Shown: positions 63,806 through 64,000 of the stretch, in pieces
Numbering within the stretch: position 1 is the first letter of the stretch
Layout: every line of letters begins with the position of its first letter
DNA from: Zhengitettix transpicula
Lineage: Eukaryota > Arthropoda > Insecta > Orthoptera > Tetrigidae
Reading direction: 5' to 3'
Assembly: GCA_037074705.1 (NCBI GenBank)
Contig: JAYJMR010000088.1
Span: forward strand, 1-64,000
Length of the DNA: 64,000 nt
Notes under the pieces: generated by a model
What the model was told of the DNA's origin: nothing
Seen by the model: only the letters and a program-made list of their open reading frames with translations
Database searches by the model: none
Made by a program: the position numbers and the translations under genes

Positions 63806-64000
63806 AAGACTTTGTTATTTGAAGATTCTTGGTTGGTGAAATTCCAAACTTGTCGTCGAAACGTCGAAATATTACGATATATTAATTAATATTAATGGAT
63901 TAAGATTTTAGAAGTGCTGGTTTGAGTAATTTTTATAAAGAACGAGTCATTTATTATGAAATAAGACTTTGTTATTTGAAGATTCTTTGTTGGTGAAATT
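63806..64000 (+). repeat. Last monomer and 38-bp partial monomer at the window end
   Basis: The unit at 63806-63962 is a GTGCTGG monomer. The unit starting at 63963 is cut by the window after TTCTTTGTTGGTGAAATT. The array clearly continues to the right. Confidence 0.9.

Larger units (their letters stand above)
1..64000 (+). repeat. Satellite DNA array, 157-bp monomer, about 408 head-to-tail copies
   Basis: The motif AAGACTTTG at base 1 returns at 158 and 315 and continues at 157-bp steps to 63963, so the window is a single uninterrupted tandem array. All monomers that I read lie in the same orientation. Most differ from one another by only a few bases. The array enters and leaves the window mid-array: the last unit is a 38-bp fragment and no flanking unique sequence is seen. 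Arrays of this size with units near nucleosome length are usual for centromeric or pericentromeric heterochromatin in plants and animals; that role is inferred here, since nothing in the sequence proves it. Family and species are not recognised. No gene, RNA gene or mobile element interrupts it, so every stretch longer than 300 bp holds this satellite only. Confidence 0.99.

Noticed and set aside
1..64000. CRISPR array (regular repeats with spacers)
   Set aside because: The whole 157-bp unit is repeated; there are no unique spacers between short repeats, and unit length, composition and array size do not fit.
1..64000. Protein-coding repeats or a long tandem-repeat protein
   Set aside because: 157 is not divisible by three, and each monomer has stops in all three frames of both strands within positions 77-106, so frames close about once per monomer.

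Overview
The whole 64 kb window is one head-to-tail satellite DNA array. The unit is 157 bp: the sequence starting at base 1 recurs at 158, 315 and so on to the last base, always on the same strand. That gives roughly 408 monomers. A typical monomer is about 27% G+C (42 of 157 bases in the first one). There is no single-copy DNA, gene, RNA gene, transposable element, inverted segment or array edge anywhere in the window. Every monomer carries stop codons in all six frames within about 30 bp, so long open reading frames cannot form.

An array of this size and unit length, with multi-monomer repeat structure, is typical of pericentromeric or centromeric heterochromatin of a eukaryote (plant or animal). 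I do not recognise the family and cannot name the species. Nothing suggests a prokaryote, plasmid or virus.

Layout. Single-base variants let the array be divided into blocks of duplicated monomer groups (higher-order repeats, HORs). 1-5830 holds irregular monomers with many 1-bp deletions, including a worn copy of a 13-monomer block (3661-5830). 6170-9700 holds a 15-monomer block (2.35 kb) and a partial second copy. 9703-10460 repeats 2520-3277. 10722-14846 holds two consecutive 13-monomer units that read as identical at an offset of exactly 2040 bp. 15111-17700 is the 15-monomer block again, followed by an internally deleted copy. 17.7-22.1 kb has a 19-monomer periodicity. 23.2-26.1 kb has 4-, 7- and 7-monomer units. 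34.6-40.8 kb is a 21-monomer block (3.29 kb), a partial second copy and a condensed third. 47.1-50.4 kb has a 13-monomer offset of 2.03 kb. 51.1-54.7 kb has a 16-monomer offset. 55.5-62.0 kb has a 24-monomer offset (3.75 kb), ending at a truncated monomer. 62.2-63.8 kb has a 5-monomer unit. The stretches between are mixed monomers without a clear higher-order period.

The different HOR lengths (5, 7, 13, 15, 16, 19, 21 and 24 monomers), the hybrid junctions and the broken monomers fit repeated unequal exchange or amplification within one array. Each monomer has a small conserved CpG-rich box (a tandem 8-mer), a 3-base hypervariable site directly after it, and a 14-bp palindrome. Two regions (1-5.5 kb and about 38.3-42.3 kb) are unusually rich in indels, which may be assembly or consensus error rather than biology.
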